Shown: positions 29,631 through 40,789, numbered from the stretch's first letter. The stretch: 64,000 nucleotides of DNA from G047528255 sp047528255 (GCA_047528255.1 CP180024.1:1054001-1118000); one strand, 5' to 3'. Notes: generated from the letters alone by a model not told the origin. A program made the numbers and translations.

Positions 29631-29901
29631 TCTTCTTTGGAATAGATCTGTCGATGTTTTTAATCTTCCAATTTTTCTTGGAGAACTTTGGTCATTTCCG
29701 ATGCTATTGTGAAAGTTACCAAAAAAAAAGACTTTTTCCTTGGTCGAAGGAGGTTATTATATGTCTACCGTTAAAAACTGAGTTATGAAGACAAAGTTAG
29801 TTAGGGTTTATTGGAGATAGGAACAATGTTGGAAAACTTGGAAGAAAAAACAGTGTGTTCACCATCACTAATAATTGAAATATAGAGTATTAGCTATTAT
29901 T

Positions 29902-31060
29902 TTAGTTAATTTTGAGCATTTTCAATACTTCTTCGATATAGAAGTAGATTTCTTCTCGTAGTTTTTTTTTGGATGTAGATCGTTATTATTTTTTTTACCC
30001 AGTCTCACGATGACCAGCTTGTGTTCAGGGATGATAATGATGTATTGTCCCTGATGGCCTTGATAAAGATAAAATTCGGGTTTGAATTCATAATCTATCC
30101 ATGTACCATAGCCATATTCCGGAGCTAATGCAGGATGTGTGATCTTATAGATGAAATCCTCTTTGAGGAGTTGTTTTCCGTCCCATTGATCTTTTTGAAG
30201 AAGAAACTGCTCCAGTCTGGCATAATCTTTCGCTGTCGTGTAAATACAGAAAAACCCCTTTTCTACGCCTCCCTTACTGTCCAGTCCCCAAAGTGCAGAT
30301 TGACTCATTTTTAAAGAGTTCCAAATCTTTTCGCTGCAATAATCTACTAAACTTTTCTTTGTCGCTTTACAGAGCAAGGTGGTGAGAAGTTGAGTATTAG
30401 CGTTGATATATTTAAATTTTTTTCCGGGCTCTTCTATGAATTTTTTAGAAAATACCAATTGTTCTACGTTAGTTCCGTAATAAGCCTTGGCTGTTGGATT
30501 ATTGAAAGGAGGATGATAATTTTCTTTCCAATCTAGCCCTGAACTCATTCGTGAAAGGTCGGCAATCGTCACTTGATCAACAAAGGGTAATCCCCGGTAT
30601 TCAGGCAAAAAATCCAGGATGGATTGGTCCAAACTTTTGACATAACCGTCTTATATGGCAAAACCCAGTAAAAGTGTTACTACGGACTTTGCCATAGAAA
30701 AAGAATTGGATAAACTCGTTTCTTCATGACCGTTCCAATAATATTCAGACAATAATTTTCCATCTCTTGTGATGATAAAAGATACTGATTGTTCTTTTTC
30801 AACTTATCCTTTAGATTATCTGTAAGAGGGATTTGATTGTACTGTTAGTCTTTAATCCATTCTTTTGGTTCGGTTGCTTGCCTTGATATAATAGCGTTAT
30901 TGAAACTTCTCCAGTCGTCTATCCTGATTATATTTGCTCCTTTAAGATAAGTTTCCTTAAACTTTTTTATAAAATTCTTATTATCAATTATATAAAGTAA
31001 AGATACAATTGCTAAAAACAGCAATAAGATGAAAGAAATCTACTTGAATAGGTATTTCAT
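29902..31060 (-). pseudogene. Serine hydrolase (class C beta-lactamase family), decayed
   Basis: Pieces join into a ~385-residue exported beta-lactamase-fold protein. The start MKYLFK, a stop, then ISFILLLFLAIVSLLYIID form a signal anchor. After a stop and frameshift come FIITRDGKLLSEYYWNGHEE and NSFSMAKSVVTLLLG with the Ser-x-x-Lys motif. After another stop the frame from 30632 reads LPFVDQVTIADLSRMSSGLD, with KFKYINANTQLL holding the Tyr-x-Asn motif, and HQGQYIIIIPEHKLVIVRLG. A shift in a run of nine As near 29965 separates the natural C-terminus EEIYFYIEEVLKMLKIN. The 236-residue internal frame lacks the active-site Ser, so the gene is dead. Such proteins act as esterases or peptidases; the substrate is unknown. 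It is boxed between two IS copies. Confidence 0.82.
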
Positions 31061-31105
31061 AGAAAAATTTTTTAAGCAAAGATATGGAACGGTTTTTCTT
31101 TTAGT

Positions 31106-32057
31106 GAGAACATTGCGAGATCACTGTTTTAATGTGGATTACGTTTATTCAGCCTCCTAGATGTACTTCGTTAGAGAACCATGTAGATTTAGTTTTTGAT
31201 ATTGTATTCGAAATACTATTGATTATGAATTAATTAATTATATTTATTTTTATGAAAAAAAGCAAAATAATGCCAAGGGAACGATACAAATTATAAGCCA
31301 TAGATTCTTCCCATAAGAGTTTGTTTTTTCACACACGCTAATCCTTTGTAACAATCCTTTCCTGATCCAAACCAACACTTTATACTGCCAAAAATACGTT
31401 CTACTACCCATCGATTTTTACTCACTAATTATGTATGAATAATACAGCTATACTACTTAAGGGACGGTTCCTATAGGCTTTCTTCTGTATAAGTTCTTGA
31501 TGCCTCGACTATGAAAATAAGACAAGTTGGCTGGAGTTTGGTAGCTTTATCTGCATATATTTCTCTGGTTTTATATCTTAGTTTTCTTATTAATTAATGG
31601 CGTTAGCCTCTACTATCATGCTCATTGGCTGCTATGCTATGTACTGGAGTCGTATGATCTGGGATCTGATTTTCCAATCGAAAACCACAAAATCGTATGC
31701 AGCCTAAGTTTTTTTCACCAATTCTTCCGTTTCTACATCACTGATATCATACCAGTTACTCAAAATCATGATCATAAATAACAATATTCTACTTTAAGCA
31801 GATTGGCTTTTATTTCCTGGCCTTTTTGATATATTTTTACCTATTTCTTTCTCCATCCCTTCCAAGTGGATCAAGTTCTTTAACCTTTTTAAAAAATAAT
31901 TCCTTCTGGTAGAACGTCCATATATAGCTTACTAAAGCTTAGTTATGTTCTGCTTCTGAGGATAGATCCAAATTTTTTTATTTTCTACTTCAAAATATAT
32001 GAAACATATATATTGATTTACAAATATTTTAACCTACTTCTCTCATGAAACGTTCTC
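31106..32057 (-). mobile_element. IS5-family element with large internal deletion
   Basis: Reverse copy from GAGATCACTGTTTTAATG (31117) to CATGAAACGTTCTC (32057), only 941 bases: around 31647 the sequence jumps from ATGTACTGG to AGTCGTATGATC, a deletion of roughly 330 bases compared with full copies. The 11 bases before it, GAGAACATTGC (31106-31116), look like the right end of another copy, giving a doubled terminus. Confidence 0.85.
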
Positions 32058-32101
32058 GACGTTTTTCTTCCTTTCTCTTAAGTATATTGTTAGCATAACA
32101 A

Positions 32102-32133
32102 TAAAAAAAACCGCCGAACCTACGCTCGGCGGT
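32102..32133 (-). terminator. Rho-independent terminator
   Basis: Perfect 8-base stem ACCGCCGA/TCGGCGGT (32110-32117 with 32126-32133), 8-base loop, followed on the - strand by a run of eight or more Ts. It lies about 70 bases beyond the stop of the lipoprotein gene and fits as its terminator. Confidence 0.85.
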
Positions 32134-32202
32134 TGTAAAAAAGATACCTGATTAATAGAAAAAAAAAGTTGGTTAGGCCAATCTAACCAAAAAAAGATAA
32201 GT

Positions 32203-32721
32203 TTATTTCTTGCTCCAAACAGTTTGTAATATATAATCTTTAGCTTGGGGTCCTGTTGTCTTCCCTGAGAATTCTAGAGTCATTTCTTTTTCTTTAAATT
32301 CTTTAACTACAAAATTCAGAGTGTTTTTATTTGGAGCATTGAATATGATCTTTTTAGTTCCTTCCTCAAATCTGTAAGTAGTCTCAGGTATTTCCGATAC
32401 ACTAGTTCCTAGTTCAATGGCATCCCTTTTAACAAGAAATATTTTTCCTGATATTTTATCAGATTTAAGATCAAGATATTGAGCTTTTTGAGGGGTGTTC
32501 AAATTTAGATTTGCTAGAACTTTATCTTTTCCACCCAGTTTAGCAGACTTTATTTTCCAACTCCCTGTTATACATTCCTTCTTAATATTAGTGGAACAAT
32601 TCTCTACTTTTTGTTTCTTTTCATTTTTAGCAAGATCTACCTTAACAGGTGCTTTTTCTTTTTTCTCATCATTACAGGACATAATCAAAAATGCTGCAAG
32701 AAAAACATGTGAAAATCTCAT
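32203..32721 (-). CDS. Predicted lipoprotein, unknown function
   Basis: A 172-residue protein. The frame is open to 32841, but MRFSHVFLAAFLIMSCNDEK at 32721 is a typical lipoprotein signal (basic residue, hydrophobic core, lipobox with Cys15), so this start is preferred. After the Cys comes a charged Lys/Glu linker to about residue 50, then GSWKIKSAKLGGKDK, a run of short alternating beta-like segments (KISGKIFLVKRD, ETTYRFEEGTKKIIFNA, LNFVVKEFKEKEMTLEFSG) and a terminal QTVWSKK. The layout resembles small lipocalin-like Bacteroidota lipoproteins, but I do not recognise the family. It is a single-gene unit with its own strong terminator between two IS clusters and is intact, so it is probably used at the cell envelope. 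Confidence 0.75.
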   Translation of the reverse strand: MRFSHVFLAAFLIMSCNDEKKEKAPVKVDLAKNEKKQKVENCSTNIKKECITGSWKIKSAKLGGKDKVLANLNLNTPQKAQYLDLKSDKISGKIFLVKRDAIELGTSVSEIPETTYRFEEGTKKIIFNAPNKNTLNFVVKEFKEKEMTLEFSGKTTGPQAKDYILQTVWSKK

Positions 32722-32949
32722 AATTATCATTGATTTTAAATTTTCATAAATAAGAACAAACATTCCTCTATCGAGGAGAGACCATCCAAAGCTACTACAA
32801 TTCTTTCGAAAAATGATGAGCCGAAGGTCCGATAATCTCATTTTTGATCTCTCTATACATTCTTTTCTACTCTTAATGCAGCTTTAAAGGGAAAATATCT
32901 TTTTTTTTTGCCTGCCTCAAGATAACTTTACGATGATTTTACTTATAGC

Positions 32950-33712
32950 GAAAATGTTGCATGAGAGAAGGCTAAAATATTTGTAAATCAATATATTGTT
33001 TCCTGTATTTAGAGTAGGAAAAACTCGAATACATTCTCAGAAGCAACGCAAAAATAAGATTTAGTTAACTATATATGGAACATTCTACCAGAAGGCGTGA
33101 TTTTTTCAAAAGGTTAAACACCTGATCCACTGGGAAGGGATGGAGAAAGAAATAAGAAAAATATATCAAAAAGGGCAGGAAATAAAAGACCAACTTGGTT
33201 ACAGTGGAATATCGTTATTTAAGATGATTCTTTTGAGTGATTGGTATGATCTCAGTGATGTAGGTACGGAAGAATTGGTGAAAGAATTCTTGATATGCAT
33301 GCGCTTTTGTGATTTTTGATTGGAAGATCAGATATCAAGATCATACAACTCTATGCAGAGTTCGTAATGAAATAGTAGCCAAAAAAGCATATAAGCGCTT
33401 ACTGAAAAAGATCAATAAGGAATTAGAAACACATCAGGTTATAGTTAAAACAGAAGTAATAGTAGATACGCGTATTACAGTGATGCCTTTGCTCTCAAGG
33501 GAGCTCTTACCTACGTAGTGTAGGATCGGAAAGAAGAGGAAAAGTAAATCACTCAAAGAAAAGAAAGGGAAAAAAGAGACTTAATCAGGAGTAGACACTC
33601 AAGGAAAATGTCTTAAGAAATCAGGTAACTCTACTACGGATACTAGAAGTATATAGCGTAGCCGACAATGAACATGATAGTAGAGGGCTAAAGCCATTAA
33701 TAAGCAAACTAG
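32950..33712 (+). mobile_element. IS5-family element, 5' 60%
   Basis: Forward copy from GAAAATGTTGCATGAG, cut at 763 bases (after AAGCAAACTAG) exactly at the left end of the next, reverse copy. Transposase pieces such as KKINKELETHQVIVKTEVIV are visible in a broken frame. Confidence 0.87.
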
Positions 33713-34986
33713 GAGACCATTGTGTTAATGGTGAATTACGTTTATTCAGACTTCTAGATGGCTTCGTTAGAGAAAATGTAGATTTAGTCTTTCACATTGT
33801 ATTCGAAATACTGTTATTTATAAATTAATTAATTATATCTATTTTTATAGACAGCGCATAATAATTCCAGGGGAACGGTACAAATTATGCGCTATAGCCT
33901 CCATAAGATGCTGGGCATGCACACGAGATAATACCTTTGTAAAGATCCTTTCCTGATCTAAACCAACGCTTTATATTGCCAAAAGTACGTTCTACTACTC
34001 ATCGGGTTTAACTCACTAATTATGTTGAATAACATAGATACCCCTACTTAGGTCCGGTTCCTATAGGCTTTCTTCTGTATACGCTCTTTGATCCTTTTAC
34101 TATGAAAGTAAGACACGTTGGCTGGCACTTGATAATATTTGTCTTCCTATACTTCTCTGGGTTTATATCCTAGTTTGCTTATTAATTGCTTTAGGGCCTC
34201 TATTATCATGCTCATTGGCGGCTACGTTATGTATTGCTAGTATCATTCTATTTTTTATTCAGACCTATGTGCTTTTTGTATCCGTAGTAAAGTTTACCTG
34301 ATTTCTTGAGCCATTTTCCTTGAGTATCTATTCCTGATTGAGTCTCTTTTTTACCCTTGCTTTTCTTTGAGTGATTTGCTTTTTCCCCTCTTCCTTCCGA
34401 TCCTTGACTACGTAGATAGGAGAGCCCTTTGGAGAAAAGGCCTCACTGTAATACTGGCATCTACTATCACTCCTATTTTAACTATATCCTGATTCTTTTT
34501 TAATTTTTTATTGATCTTTTTCAGTAAGTGCTCACATGCCTTTTTGGCTACTATTTCATTGCGAACTCTGCATAGAGTCGTATGATATGGGATCTAATCT
34601 TTTAATCGAAAACCACAAAATTGCATGCAGCTCAAGGATTTTTTCACCAATTCTTCCATCCCTACATCACTGAAATCATACCAGTGAGTCAAAAGCATTA
34701 TCTTAAATAACGATATACCACTTTATGCAGCTTGTCCTTTTATTCCCTATCCTTTTTGATATATTTTTCTTATTTTTTTTCTATCCTTTCCCAGTGGATC
34801 AAAGTTTTTAACATTTTGAAAACTCACTACCTTCTGGTAGATCGTTCCACATATAGTTCACTAAAGCTTATTTGTTCGATGCTTCTGAGCATAGAGACGA
34901 ATTTTTTTATTTTATACTCCATATATACGAAACAATATATTGATATAGACAAATATTTTAAACTCCTTCTCCCATGCAACGTTCTC
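33713..34986 (-). mobile_element. IS5-family element, full length
   Basis: Reverse copy of 1274 bases from GAGACCATTGTGTTAATGG to CCATGCAACGTTCTC, both ends well preserved. Together with the truncated forward copy it forms an inverted pair bounded by two right ends. Frames are broken throughout. Confidence 0.92.
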
Positions 34987-35170
34987 AAATGGTAAAATCA
35001 GGAAATAAAACAAAATTAAAATGTATCTTACTAGAAATGAATCTGTTATCAAATCGCTGTTTTTATTTTTGAAAGAGGTTACCTAAATTTGTCGATACTT
35101 ATCTAAAATTTGAGAATTCTTTTGAACTAATTTATACTTATTTCCGGACATAGGATCAGATTATAAATTT

Positions 35171-35605
35171 TTAGTTTCCACTTTTCTTCTTACCCACTTT
35201 TTGGTATAGTTTCCTTTTTCCTATATATTTTGGGCTAATAGTCATAAAAAAGGCTTGAGGATCGTTAGTTTTTTCTCGGATGTTTTTCAGTCTCTTTTTT
35301 TCCGTTACGATAAAGAGCTCTTCGTTATCACGTTTCATGTAAAAGCGTTCTCGCGCTACTTTTTCTAAGTAACCTAGTTCTGTATGTATCTTATTGAGTT
35401 GATCCTTTTCTGTAGTTATCTTCTTTTTTAAATAGGCTTGTTCAGATTTCATTTTTTTGATATCTTTTTCGAGATTCCAATGTATCATGAACGAATTTGT
35501 ATCAAAAAAGATCATCCACAGTAGGAAAAAGGTTCCGGTCCAGAAATATTTGCTCTTTAAAAGGGGCTTTAGCTTGAGCCCTTCTTTTGCATCGAACTTT
35601 TCCAT
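35171..35605 (-). CDS. Septum formation initiator FtsB/DivIC family protein
   Basis: A 144-residue bitopic membrane protein of the divisome, which links FtsQ and FtsL in homologues. It has a basic cytoplasmic N-terminus, one membrane helix (KYFWTGTFFLLWMIFF, about residues 19-34), a coiled coil (about 42-85: LEKDIKKMKSEQAYLKKKI) and the family end motif LEKVARERFYMKRDNEELFI. The C-terminal Lys-rich tail after about 105 is longer than in proteobacterial FtsB but usual in Bacteroidota. IS clusters lie on both sides. A TAACTTTG box precedes the start by 27 bases. Confidence 0.87.
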   Translation of the reverse strand: MEKFDAKEGLKLKPLLKSKYFWTGTFFLLWMIFFDTNSFMIHWNLEKDIKKMKSEQAYLKKKITTEKDQLNKIHTELGYLEKVARERFYMKRDNEELFIVTEKKRLKNIREKTNDPQAFFMTISPKYIGKRKLYQKVGKKKSGN

Positions 35606-35631
35606 AGACCTCTTTGTTATATCGAGGTAAG

Positions 35632-35639
35632 CAAAGTTA
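35632..35639 (-). promoter_or_regulatory. Possible -7 box of the ftsB-like gene
   Basis: On the - strand TAACTTTG matches TAnnTTTG, 26 bases upstream of the ATG. No clear -33 TTTG at 19-21 bases. Confidence 0.45.
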
Positions 35640-35724
35640 CGATTACTTTTCTGCTCTGATTCTATTTTGGATTAACGACTTCAATATCCTTATCATCACG
35701 TCGTTTTTGAGGTATGTTCGGTAT

Positions 35725-37010
35725 GAGAACATTGTATTAATGGTGAAATAGGTTTATTTACTATTCTAGATGGGTTTTTGTTGGAGAACAATGTAGATTT
35801 AGCCTTTCACATTGCATTCTAAAAATATTTATTATAAATAAATATAATTATATTTTTTTTTATGAACAGCGCATAATAATAGCAGGGGTACGATAATAAA
35901 TTATGAGCTATAGTCTACATAAGATGCTGGGCATGAGCACGAACAAATCGTTTGTAACGAACCTTTCCTGTTACAGGCCAACGCTTTATACTGCCATAAG
36001 TACGTTCTACTACCCTCGGGGTTTACTCACTAATTTATTGAATAATATAGCTATACTACTTAAGGGACGTCGTTCCTATAGGTCTCTTCTGTATAGGGTC
36101 TTTGATGCCTCGACTATGAAAGTAAGACACGTTGGCTGGAAATTGGTAACCTTTGTCTGCATATACTCTCTCTGATTTTACATCCTATTTTTCTTATTAA
36201 TGGCTTTAGTACTCTACTATCATGTATTCATTGGCGGCTAGGCTATGTACTGATAGTATCATTCCATTTTTATAAACTCTCCCCCCTATGTGCTTCTTGT
36301 ATCTGTAGTAGAGTTACCGCTTTCTTAGACCATTTTCCTTGAGTTTCTATTCCTGATTGAGTCTCTTTTTTTCCCTATCTTTTCTTTGATTGATTTGCTT
36401 TTCCGATTTTTCCTTCCGATCCTCTACTACGTAGGTAGGAACTACCTTGGGAGCAAGGTAAGTCACTGTGATACTGAAATCTACTATCACTCCTGTTTTG
36501 GAGTATAACCTGATACTTTTCTAATTCCTTATTAATATTTTTCAGTAACCGATCATATGCCTTTTTGGCTACTATTTCATTGCGAAATTTGCATAGAGTC
36601 GTATGATCTGGGATTTGATCTTCCAATCGGAAATCACAAAAAATCATGCCCCTATGGAATCTTTTACCAATTTTTTCCTTCCTACATCACTGAGATCATA
36701 CCAGAGAATCAAAAGAATCATCTTAAATAACGATATTCCACTGTAAGCAGGTTGGTTTTTTATTCCCTGGCCTTTTTGATATATTTTTCTTATTTCTTTC
36801 TTCATTCCCTACCAGTGGATTACTGGTGTTTAAACTTTTGAAAAACTCGCTACGTTCTGGTAGAACGTTCCATATATTCTTCACTAAATCTTAGTTGCAC
36901 AGTACTTCTGAGTATAAATTTATATTTTTTATTTTAATACTCTAAAAATATACGAAATAATATATTGATTTATAAATATTTTTAACATTATTATCTCATA
37001 CAACGTTCTC
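35725..37010 (-). mobile_element. IS5-family element, full length
   Basis: Reverse copy of 1286 bases from GAGAACATTGTATTAATGG to CATACAACGTTCTC. A transposase piece (36375-36647) reads LEDQIPDHTTLCKFRNEIVA then KKAYDRLLKNINKEL, after which a frame slip follows. Confidence 0.9.
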
Positions 37011-37080
37011 TCTACATCGTCTCCAACGAAGCCATCTAAGATGGTTGAATAAATGTAATCCCCCTTAACACAATGGTCTC
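37011..37080 (+). mobile_element. IS5-family element, 70-base left-end fragment
   Basis: Forward fragment ending CACAATGGTCTC, directly abutting the previous reverse copy. Both outer boundaries of the pair are therefore left ends. Confidence 0.82.
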
Positions 37081-37236
37081 GTCATACAGTCTTTGATCTT
37101 GTCTCTTGTCGGTGGCTTTCATGGGGGCTGATGTCTTTTTCATTATGGAAACGGTTGGCCGATAAGAAAGCTTGAAAAGCCTAGCGCGTTTTCGTAAGGA
37201 TTTGAACGATAAGGTGATGGGGTAAAACCCTTTCAT
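37081..37236 (-). pseudogene. Truncated gene coupled to pepP
   Basis: The ATG at 37236 overlaps the pepP stop (ATGA), the normal arrangement for a second operon gene. About 51 residues (MKGFYPITLSFKSLRKRARL, then FKLSYRPTVSIMKK) are readable before the frame runs into the IS left end at 37080. The rest was removed by the IS cluster. The family is not recognised. The start could be a chance overlap, but the basic composition and coupling make a truncated gene more likely. Confidence 0.4.
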
Positions 37237-38525
37237 GAGTGCATCAAAACTTCGATCTCCTCGGACAGGACAGGAATATTTTTCATCAGATTCAGTGGCG
37301 CTCCGTTTTTTTGGATGACGTAGTTGTCCTCGATTCTAATTCCTAACTTTTCATTAGGGATGTAAATGCCCGGTTCTATGGTAAATACCATCCCAGCTTG
37401 AAAAGACTCCGATAGAATACCGTAATCATGGGTGTCAAGCCCCAGGTGGTGAGATGTTCCGTGCATTAAGTACTTTTTATAGGCCGGTTGTTTCGGATTT
37501 TCGTTTTGTACGTCGGCTTGGTCCAGCAATCCCAAACCGATCAATTCAGCTGTCATGATTCTTCCCACCTCTTTGTTATAATATTTCCAATTGTTTCCAG
37601 GTACGAGCATGTCGGAGGCTTGATCTTTGACTCTCAAAACGGCGTTATAAATCCGACGTTGACGCTCGGTGTATCGCCCGTTTATCGGTACGGTACGTGT
37701 CAAATCAGCGCTATAATTAGCATAACAAGCTCCGACGTCGATAAGTAACAATTCTCCGTCTCTGCAGGATTGGTTGTTTTCAATGTAGTGCAAGATACAA
37801 GCATTGTGACCGCTAGCTATAATTGGCGTGTAGGCGAAACCGTTGGCACGATTTCGTAGAAATTCATGCGCCCATTCGGCTTCAATTTCGTATTCTCCAA
37901 CTCCCGGCTTTATAAAATTCAAAACTCTGCGAAATCCTTTTTCGGTGATGTCACAAGATGTTTGGATTTGAGTGATTTCTTCAGCCTCTTTAATCGATCG
38001 TAAATGCTGTAGTATCAGGTTGCTCCGCTTGTATTCATGTAGTGGGTATTGCTTTAGAAGTTTTTTGACAAAGCGATCTTCACGTGTTTGTACCTCGCGT
38101 GTAGCTGTGTAATGCTCATTAAGGTTTAGGTAGACTTTCTCGGCTTCTGCCATGAGATTATAGAGAACCTTTTCGAATTGATCAATCCAATATATAGTTT
38201 TTATACCTGAGAATTGTGTAGCTTTTTTTTGAGTGAGTTTGGCTCCTTCCCATATTGCGATATGTTCGTTGGTCTCCTTGAGAAAGAGGATTTCTCGATA
38301 ATCTTCTTGAAATGCATCCGGAAACAATACGAGAATGCTTTCCTCTTGGTCGATTCCTGAGAGATAGAAAATATCGCGATGTTGATGAAAGGGAAAAGTT
38401 CTATCCGCGCTGATGGAGTAGATATCATTGGAATTAAATATTGCCAGGGATTTTCTGTCTAAACGTTCGGAAAATTTTTTACGGTTTTTGATAAAGAGCT
38501 CTTGGGGTAAAGGAGAATATTTCAT
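37233..38525 (-). CDS. pepP: Xaa-Pro aminopeptidase (aminopeptidase P)
   Basis: Metallopeptidase of the M24 (pita-bread) family that removes N-terminal residues next to proline, 430 residues. The N-terminal AMP_N domain covers about residues 1-165. The catalytic domain shows all five metal ligands in order: LLLIDVGACYANYSADLTRT (two Asp), YLMHGTSHHLGLDTHD (His), VFTIEPGIYIP (Glu) and LGIRIEDNYVI (Glu). The gene is intact and begins a small operon whose second gene was cut off by an IS. Confidence 0.95.
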   Translation of the reverse strand: MKYSPLPQELFIKNRKKFSERLDRKSLAIFNSNDIYSISADRTFPFHQHRDIFYLSGIDQEESILVLFPDAFQEDYREILFLKETNEHIAIWEGAKLTQKKATQFSGIKTIYWIDQFEKVLYNLMAEAEKVYLNLNEHYTATREVQTREDRFVKKLLKQYPLHEYKRSNLILQHLRSIKEAEEITQIQTSCDITEKGFRRVLNFIKPGVGEYEIEAEWAHEFLRNRANGFAYTPIIASGHNACILHYIENNQSCRDGELLLIDVGACYANYSADLTRTVPINGRYTERQRRIYNAVLRVKDQASDMLVPGNNWKYYNKEVGRIMTAELIGLGLLDQADVQNENPKQPAYKKYLMHGTSHHLGLDTHDYGILSESFQAGMVFTIEPGIYIPNEKLGIRIEDNYVIQKNGAPLNLMKNIPVLSEEIEVLMHS

Positions 38526-38629
38526 GGGTGAATTTTTGACGTGTAAGTTATAAAAGTAAAGTTTTTTTACTGTAATTCGGTAGGGGGATGAAATTTGGTT
38601 GATTATTTTTAATCATAATAGGAGAAGGT

Positions 38630-38778
38630 TTCGAGTCATTTTACTTGAGTGTCTACTCCTTATTGAGCCTCTTTTTTCCTTTCTTTTCTTTTACTGATTT
38701 GCTTTTTTCCCTCTTCCTTCCGATCCTCCACTACGGAGGTAGGAGTTCCTTTGGGAACAAAGGGATCAATCTAATAGT
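38630..38778 (-). mobile_element. IS5-family element, internal fragment
   Basis: About 149 bases of internal transposase sequence in reverse orientation (from the TTGAGTGTCTAC region to AACAAAGGGATCA), with neither end present. It abuts the next copy directly. Confidence 0.75.
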
Positions 38779-39319
38779 GAGACCATTGAGACTATTTTTT
38801 AATAATGGATTACGTTTATTCACCATCCTAGATGGCTCGTTAGAGCCTATATATATTTAATTTTTCATATTGTATTCGAAATACTATTGATTATAAATTA
38901 ATTAATTATATCTATGTTTATGAACAGCTCATAATAACACCAGGGACACTATATAAATTATGAGCCATACCCTCCATAAGAGGCTGGTCGTGAACACGAG
39001 CTAATCCTTTGTAACGATCCTTGCCTCATCCAAACCAACGCTTTATACTGCCAAAAATACGTTCTACCACCCATCGGTATTTACTCACTAATTTATTGAA
39101 TAATATAGCTATTCTACTTAAGGAACGGTTCTTATAGTTTTTTTTCTGTATACGGTCTTTGATACTTCGACTATGAAAGTAAGACACGTTAGCTGGAACT
39201 TGGTAACCTTTATTTTCCTATACTTCTCTGGGGTATAACCCCCCTAGTTTGCTTATTAATAGTTTTAGCCCTCTACTATCATATTTATTGGTTGCTACGA
39301 CTATGTACTGCTGCTCAAG
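38779..39319 (-). mobile_element. IS5-family element, left part with doubled terminus
   Basis: Reverse copy starting with the left end twice, GAGACCATT immediately followed by GAGACTATTTTTTAAT. It is cut after ATGTACTGCTG at about 540 bases, where another reverse copy begins at an internal position. Confidence 0.8.
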
Positions 39320-40437
39320 GCCAGTGGAACGATACAAATTATGCGCTATAGCCTCCATAAGATGCTATGTATGTATACGAGCTAATCCTTTTGTAAGGAT
39401 TCCTTATCTGATTAAACTAGCGCTTTATACTGTCAAAAGTGAATTCTACTATCCATCGGGTTTTACTCATTAATTATGTTGAATAATATAGTTATACCTA
39501 CTTAATGTACGGTCCTATAGACTTTCGTCTGTAGACGATCTTTGATGTCTCGATTATGAAAGTACGACACGTTGGCTGGAACTTGGTAATCTTTGTCTGC
39601 ATATATTTCTCTGGTTTTATATCCTAGTTTGCTTATTAAAGGCTTTAGCTCTCTACTATCATGTTCATTGGCATCTACACTATGTACAGCTAGTATCATT
39701 CCATTTTTATACCCCCTATGTGCTTCTTGTATCCGTAGTAGAGTTTACCTGATTTCTTGATCCATTTTTCTTGAGTTTCTACTTTTGATTGAGTCTTTTT
39801 TTTTACCCTTTCTTTTTTTTGATTGATTTGCTTTTTCCCCTCTTCCTTCTGATTCTATTATTACTAGGTAGGATCCCCTATTGGGAGTAGGGTCCTCACT
39901 GTAATACTGGAACCTAACTATCACTCTTGTTTTAACTATTGTATGATGCTTTTCTAATTCCTTATTGATCTTTTTCAGTAAGCTCTCATATTCCTTTTTG
40001 GAATACTATTTCATTGCTAAATCTGCATAGATTCGTATGATCTGAGATCTAATTTTCCAATCGAAAACCACAAAAACGCATGCAGCTCAAGGATTTTTTC
40101 ACTAATTCTTCTGTTCCTATCTACTGAGATCATACCAGTGACTTAAAAAAATAATCGTAAATAACGATATTCCACTGTAAGTAGGTTGTCCTTTTATTAC
40201 CTGGCCTTTTTGATATATTTTTTTATTTCTTTCTCCATCCCTTCCTAGTGAATCAAGATTTTTAAACTTTTGAAAAAATCACTCTTTCTAGTAGAAGCAT
40301 CTATATATAGTTCACTAAAGCTTATTTTCGCGGTGTTTCTGAGTATAAAGCCGAGTTTTTTATTTTCTACTCCAAATAGCCGAAACAATATGTTGATTTA
40401 CAAATATTTTAACATCCTTCTCTCATGCAACGTTCTC
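39320..40437 (-). mobile_element. IS5-family element lacking its left end
   Basis: Reverse copy beginning at about base 170 of the element (CCAGTGGAACGATACAAATT) and running to CATGCAACGTTCTC at 40437. A transposase piece (39502-39699) reads MILAVHSVDANEHDSRELKP, then AREIYADKDYQ-type sequence (read TREIYADKDYQVPANVS) with the second Asp. Confidence 0.85.
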
Positions 40438-40679
40438 GGCTCCTTATAAAGGATTAGCGCGTGTGCATGTCAAGCATCTTATGGAGGGGAACTATATCCC
40501 ATAATTTATATCGTACCGCTGGTATTATTATTCGCTGTTCATAAAAATAGATATAATTAGTTGATTTATAATTAATAATATCTCGAATACAATATGAAAG
40601 ATTAAGATCTACATCGTTCTCCAACGAAGCCATCTAGGATGACTGAATAAAAGTAATTCACGATTAATACAATGGTCTC
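40438..40679 (+). mobile_element. IS5-family element, 3' fragment
   Basis: Last ~242 bases of a forward copy (from GGCTCCTTATAAAGGATTAG) ending AATACAATGGTCTC. The mnmE promoter lies just outside it. Confidence 0.83.
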
Positions 40680-40752
40680 CGATTATAACCGTTGAAAGGT
40701 AGAAAAAAACATCAGGTTTTTTCTATCGATATGCTCCGGTTTTTTTTCATTC

Positions 40753-40783
40753 TTTGAATGAGTCTTTTCTGGGTGTAGATTTG
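40753..40783 (+). promoter_or_regulatory. mnmE promoter (Bacteroidota type)
   Basis: TTTG at 40753-40756, a 19-base spacer, then TAGATTTG at 40776-40783: an exact match to TTTG-N19-TAnnTTTG. The mnmE ATG is only 6 bases beyond the -7 box, so the transcript is likely leaderless or nearly so. Confidence 0.8.
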
Positions 40784-40789
40784 TGATCT

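Noticed and set aside
29922..30632. 236-residue beta-lactamase-like frame as an intact gene
   Set aside because: It lacks the signal sequence and the SxxK active site, which are found upstream in other frames; called as part of a pseudogene.
31650..31660. The 941-base IS copy as a non-autonomous (MITE-like) derivative
   Set aside because: Only one copy has this deletion, so there is no evidence that it moved in this form.
40700..40725. Perfect 9-base inverted repeat TAGAAAAAA/TTTTTTCTA as a terminator
   Set aside because: Stem is almost only A-T and lies between an IS fragment and the mnmE promoter with no upstream gene to terminate.
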